Part shown: positions 22,973 through 24,026 of the stretch, piece after piece
Layout of the letters: each line of letters starts with the position of its first letter
How positions within the stretch are numbered: the first letter of the stretch is position 1
Origin: Eggerthellaceae bacterium UBA5808
Lineage (GTDB): Bacteria; Actinomycetota; Coriobacteriia; Coriobacteriales; Eggerthellaceae
NCBI GenBank assembly: GCA_002417975.1
Contig: DIDE01000067.1
Location: forward strand, 1-24,026
Reading direction: 5' to 3'
DNA: 24,026 nucleotides
Program-made: the position numbers and the translations under genes
Notes under the pieces: model-generated
What the model was told of the DNA's origin: nothing
Database searches by the model: none
What the model saw: only the letters and a program-made list of their open reading frames with translations

Positions 22973-23899
22973 ATGCCGAACCTTCACGATATAGAAAGGC
23001 GTATCAACTCCGTCAATTCGACGAAGCAGATTACGCGCACCATGCAAATGGTTGCGGCTGCTAAGATTCGTCGCGCTTCGCAGCGCGTGGTTGAAGCAAC
23101 GCCGTATGCAGAATCAATGGCAGAAATGCTTGGTGATGTAGCGCAACGTGTGGGCGGCTCCGAGAATGCACTTTTGCAGACGCATGATGATATTAAAAAC
23201 GTTTTGGTCATAGCCGTGGTTTCCGACCGCGGCTTGGCTGGCGGCTTTAATTCGAATATCCTTCGTCATGTCGAGAAGACTATTAATGCCGAGACTGCTC
23301 AAGGAAGAAATGTTCGTATTATTGCCTGTGGTAAAAAGGCGATATCGTTCTTTAACTTCCGTAAAGTTGGTCTAGACATGGTCTTTAAAGATATGTCGGC
23401 GGATCCGACGATCGAAGAAGCTGCATCTATTGCAGCTAAAGCGATCGATGAATATGAGTCAGGCGAATGCGACAAGGTAGTCCTCGTATATAACCACACG
23501 TTGAATGCCGCTGAACAAAAGCTTACGCAGGAAGAGATCCTTCCGATCGATTCCGAGCGTTTTGCTCATAAGCAGGATTTGAGCAAGGCTGAGAGCGAAG
23601 GTGTGACTTCGGCTGAAGAAGATGATACGTCCCTTGAGGGAGATGTCATTTTTGAGCCGAGTGCCGATTCCGTGCTCGATACATTGCTTCCTGCCTATGT
23701 CAAGACGATGATCTACCATGCGCTTATCGACAGTGCCGCTGGAGAACAGGGAGCACGTCGAACAGCCATGCAGTCAGCAACTGACAATGCGAATGAAATG
23801 GTGGATACCCTTAATAGGTACTACAACCGCGTTCGCCAAGGTGCCATCACGACGGAGATCAATGAGATCGTCGGTGGCGCAGCAGCTTTGGAGGATTAA
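22973..23899 (+). CDS. atpG: F0F1 ATP synthase subunit gamma
   Basis: Central rotor shaft turning inside the alpha/beta ring. The 308-residue protein has the N-terminal helix MPNLHDIERRINSVNSTKQI (1-20), TRTMQMVAAAKIRRA (21-35), the Rossmann-like middle (VVSDRGLAGGFNSNI, 82-96) and the C-terminal helix MQSATDNANEMVDTLNRYYN (266-285) then VRQGAITTEINEIVGGAAAL. It is about 20 residues longer than E. coli gamma (287), mostly through an acidic run (QDLSKAESEGVTSAEEDD, about 201-218) in the middle domain. AAGGCGG lies about 6 nt upstream. The next gene starts on the base after its stop. Confidence 0.97.
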   Translation: MPNLHDIERRINSVNSTKQITRTMQMVAAAKIRRASQRVVEATPYAESMAEMLGDVAQRVGGSENALLQTHDDIKNVLVIAVVSDRGLAGGFNSNILRHVEKTINAETAQGRNVRIIACGKKAISFFNFRKVGLDMVFKDMSADPTIEEAASIAAKAIDEYESGECDKVVLVYNHTLNAAEQKLTQEEILPIDSERFAHKQDLSKAESEGVTSAEEDDTSLEGDVIFEPSADSVLDTLLPAYVKTMIYHALIDSAAGEQGARRTAMQSATDNANEMVDTLNRYYNRVRQGAITTEINEIVGGAAALED

Positions 23900-24026
23900 A
23901 TGGCTGAAGAAACCAAGAAACAAATGAAAGGGGCAGTGGGGCACATCGTCCGTATCGTCGGACCTGTTGTCGATGTTGAGTACCCGCGGGATGCAATGCC
24001 TGCGATCTACAACGCATTGACGGTTG
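23900..24026 (+). CDS. atpD: F0F1 ATP synthase subunit beta, 3'-truncated by the window end
   Basis: The first 42 codons of the catalytic F1 subunit. ATG 23900 immediately follows the atpG stop (TAAATG), and GGAGG (23890-23894) is 5 nt upstream. Visible sequence GHIVRIVGPVVDVEYP is the beta-barrel start typical of AtpD, with AMPAIYNAL following. The catalytic P-loop lies beyond the window. The order alpha-gamma-beta is the standard one. A subunit epsilon gene (atpC) is expected further downstream. Confidence 0.95.
   Translation, partial: MAEETKKQMKGAVGHIVRIVGPVVDVEYPRDAMPAIYNALTV

Overview
The window is a gene-dense bacterial chromosome segment with moderate GC, short intergenic gaps, many overlapping or abutting stop/start codons and frequent GTG starts. 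The protein set (YhgE/Pip protein with a TetR regulator, GlmS, AcpS, stand-alone NnrD, LigA, TlyA, M29 aminopeptidase, TsaC, RpiB, GlyA, Upp, dCMP deaminase and the atp operon) suggests an actinobacterium of the class Coriobacteriia; a moderate-GC genus such as Cryptobacterium would fit. That placement is recalled family knowledge plus inference, since no 16S rRNA or database search was available. No tRNA, rRNA, CRISPR array, insertion sequence or prophage gene was seen.

Layout. 1-2433: 3' part of a large YhgE/Pip membrane protein, closed by a strong hairpin. 2434-3363: a hairpin-rich leader and a TetR-family regulator. 3528-10347: a same-strand run, glmS, acpS, nnrD, hdeD-like, ligA, tlyA. 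From acpS to tlyA the genes overlap or abut (17-nt overlap, 1-nt overlap, 1-nt gap, 4-nt overlap), so they are probably one transcript joining coenzyme A/ACP maturation, NAD(P)HX repair, DNA ligation and ribosome methylation. 10342-11589: a convergent M29 aminopeptidase whose stop codon abuts that of tlyA inside the hexamer CTATAG. 11795-15152: tsaC, an alpha/beta hydrolase resembling monoacylglycerol lipase, and glycerol kinase, the last two forming a plausible glycerolipid-use pair. 15153-15438: the longest gap, rich in palindromes. 15439-18552: rpiB, glyA, upp and dCMP deaminase (pentose phosphate, one-carbon and pyrimidine salvage). 18553-24026: the F-type ATP synthase operon in the order small membrane protein, atpB, atpE, atpF, atpH, atpA, atpG, atpD, cut by the window end in atpD.

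The order tsaC, rpiB, glyA, upp, dCMP deaminase, atp resembles the arrangement in Bacillus and clostridia (ywlC, ywlF, glyA, upp, atpIBEFHAGDC), so most of the right half is an old conserved neighbourhood with the lipase/glpK pair set into it.

No new defence or mobile system was found. The most unusual items are: a hendecad-like 22-residue repeat in the YhgE/Pip protein; a leader upstream of tetR with mutually exclusive hairpins; a hairpin that would hide the glmS Shine-Dalgarno sequence; a 19-bp perfect palindrome upstream of rpiB; a perfect stem-loop just before the atpE ribosome binding site; an ATP synthase b subunit with an apparent cleavable signal peptide; three cysteines in the c subunit; and a short insertion in the alpha subunit.
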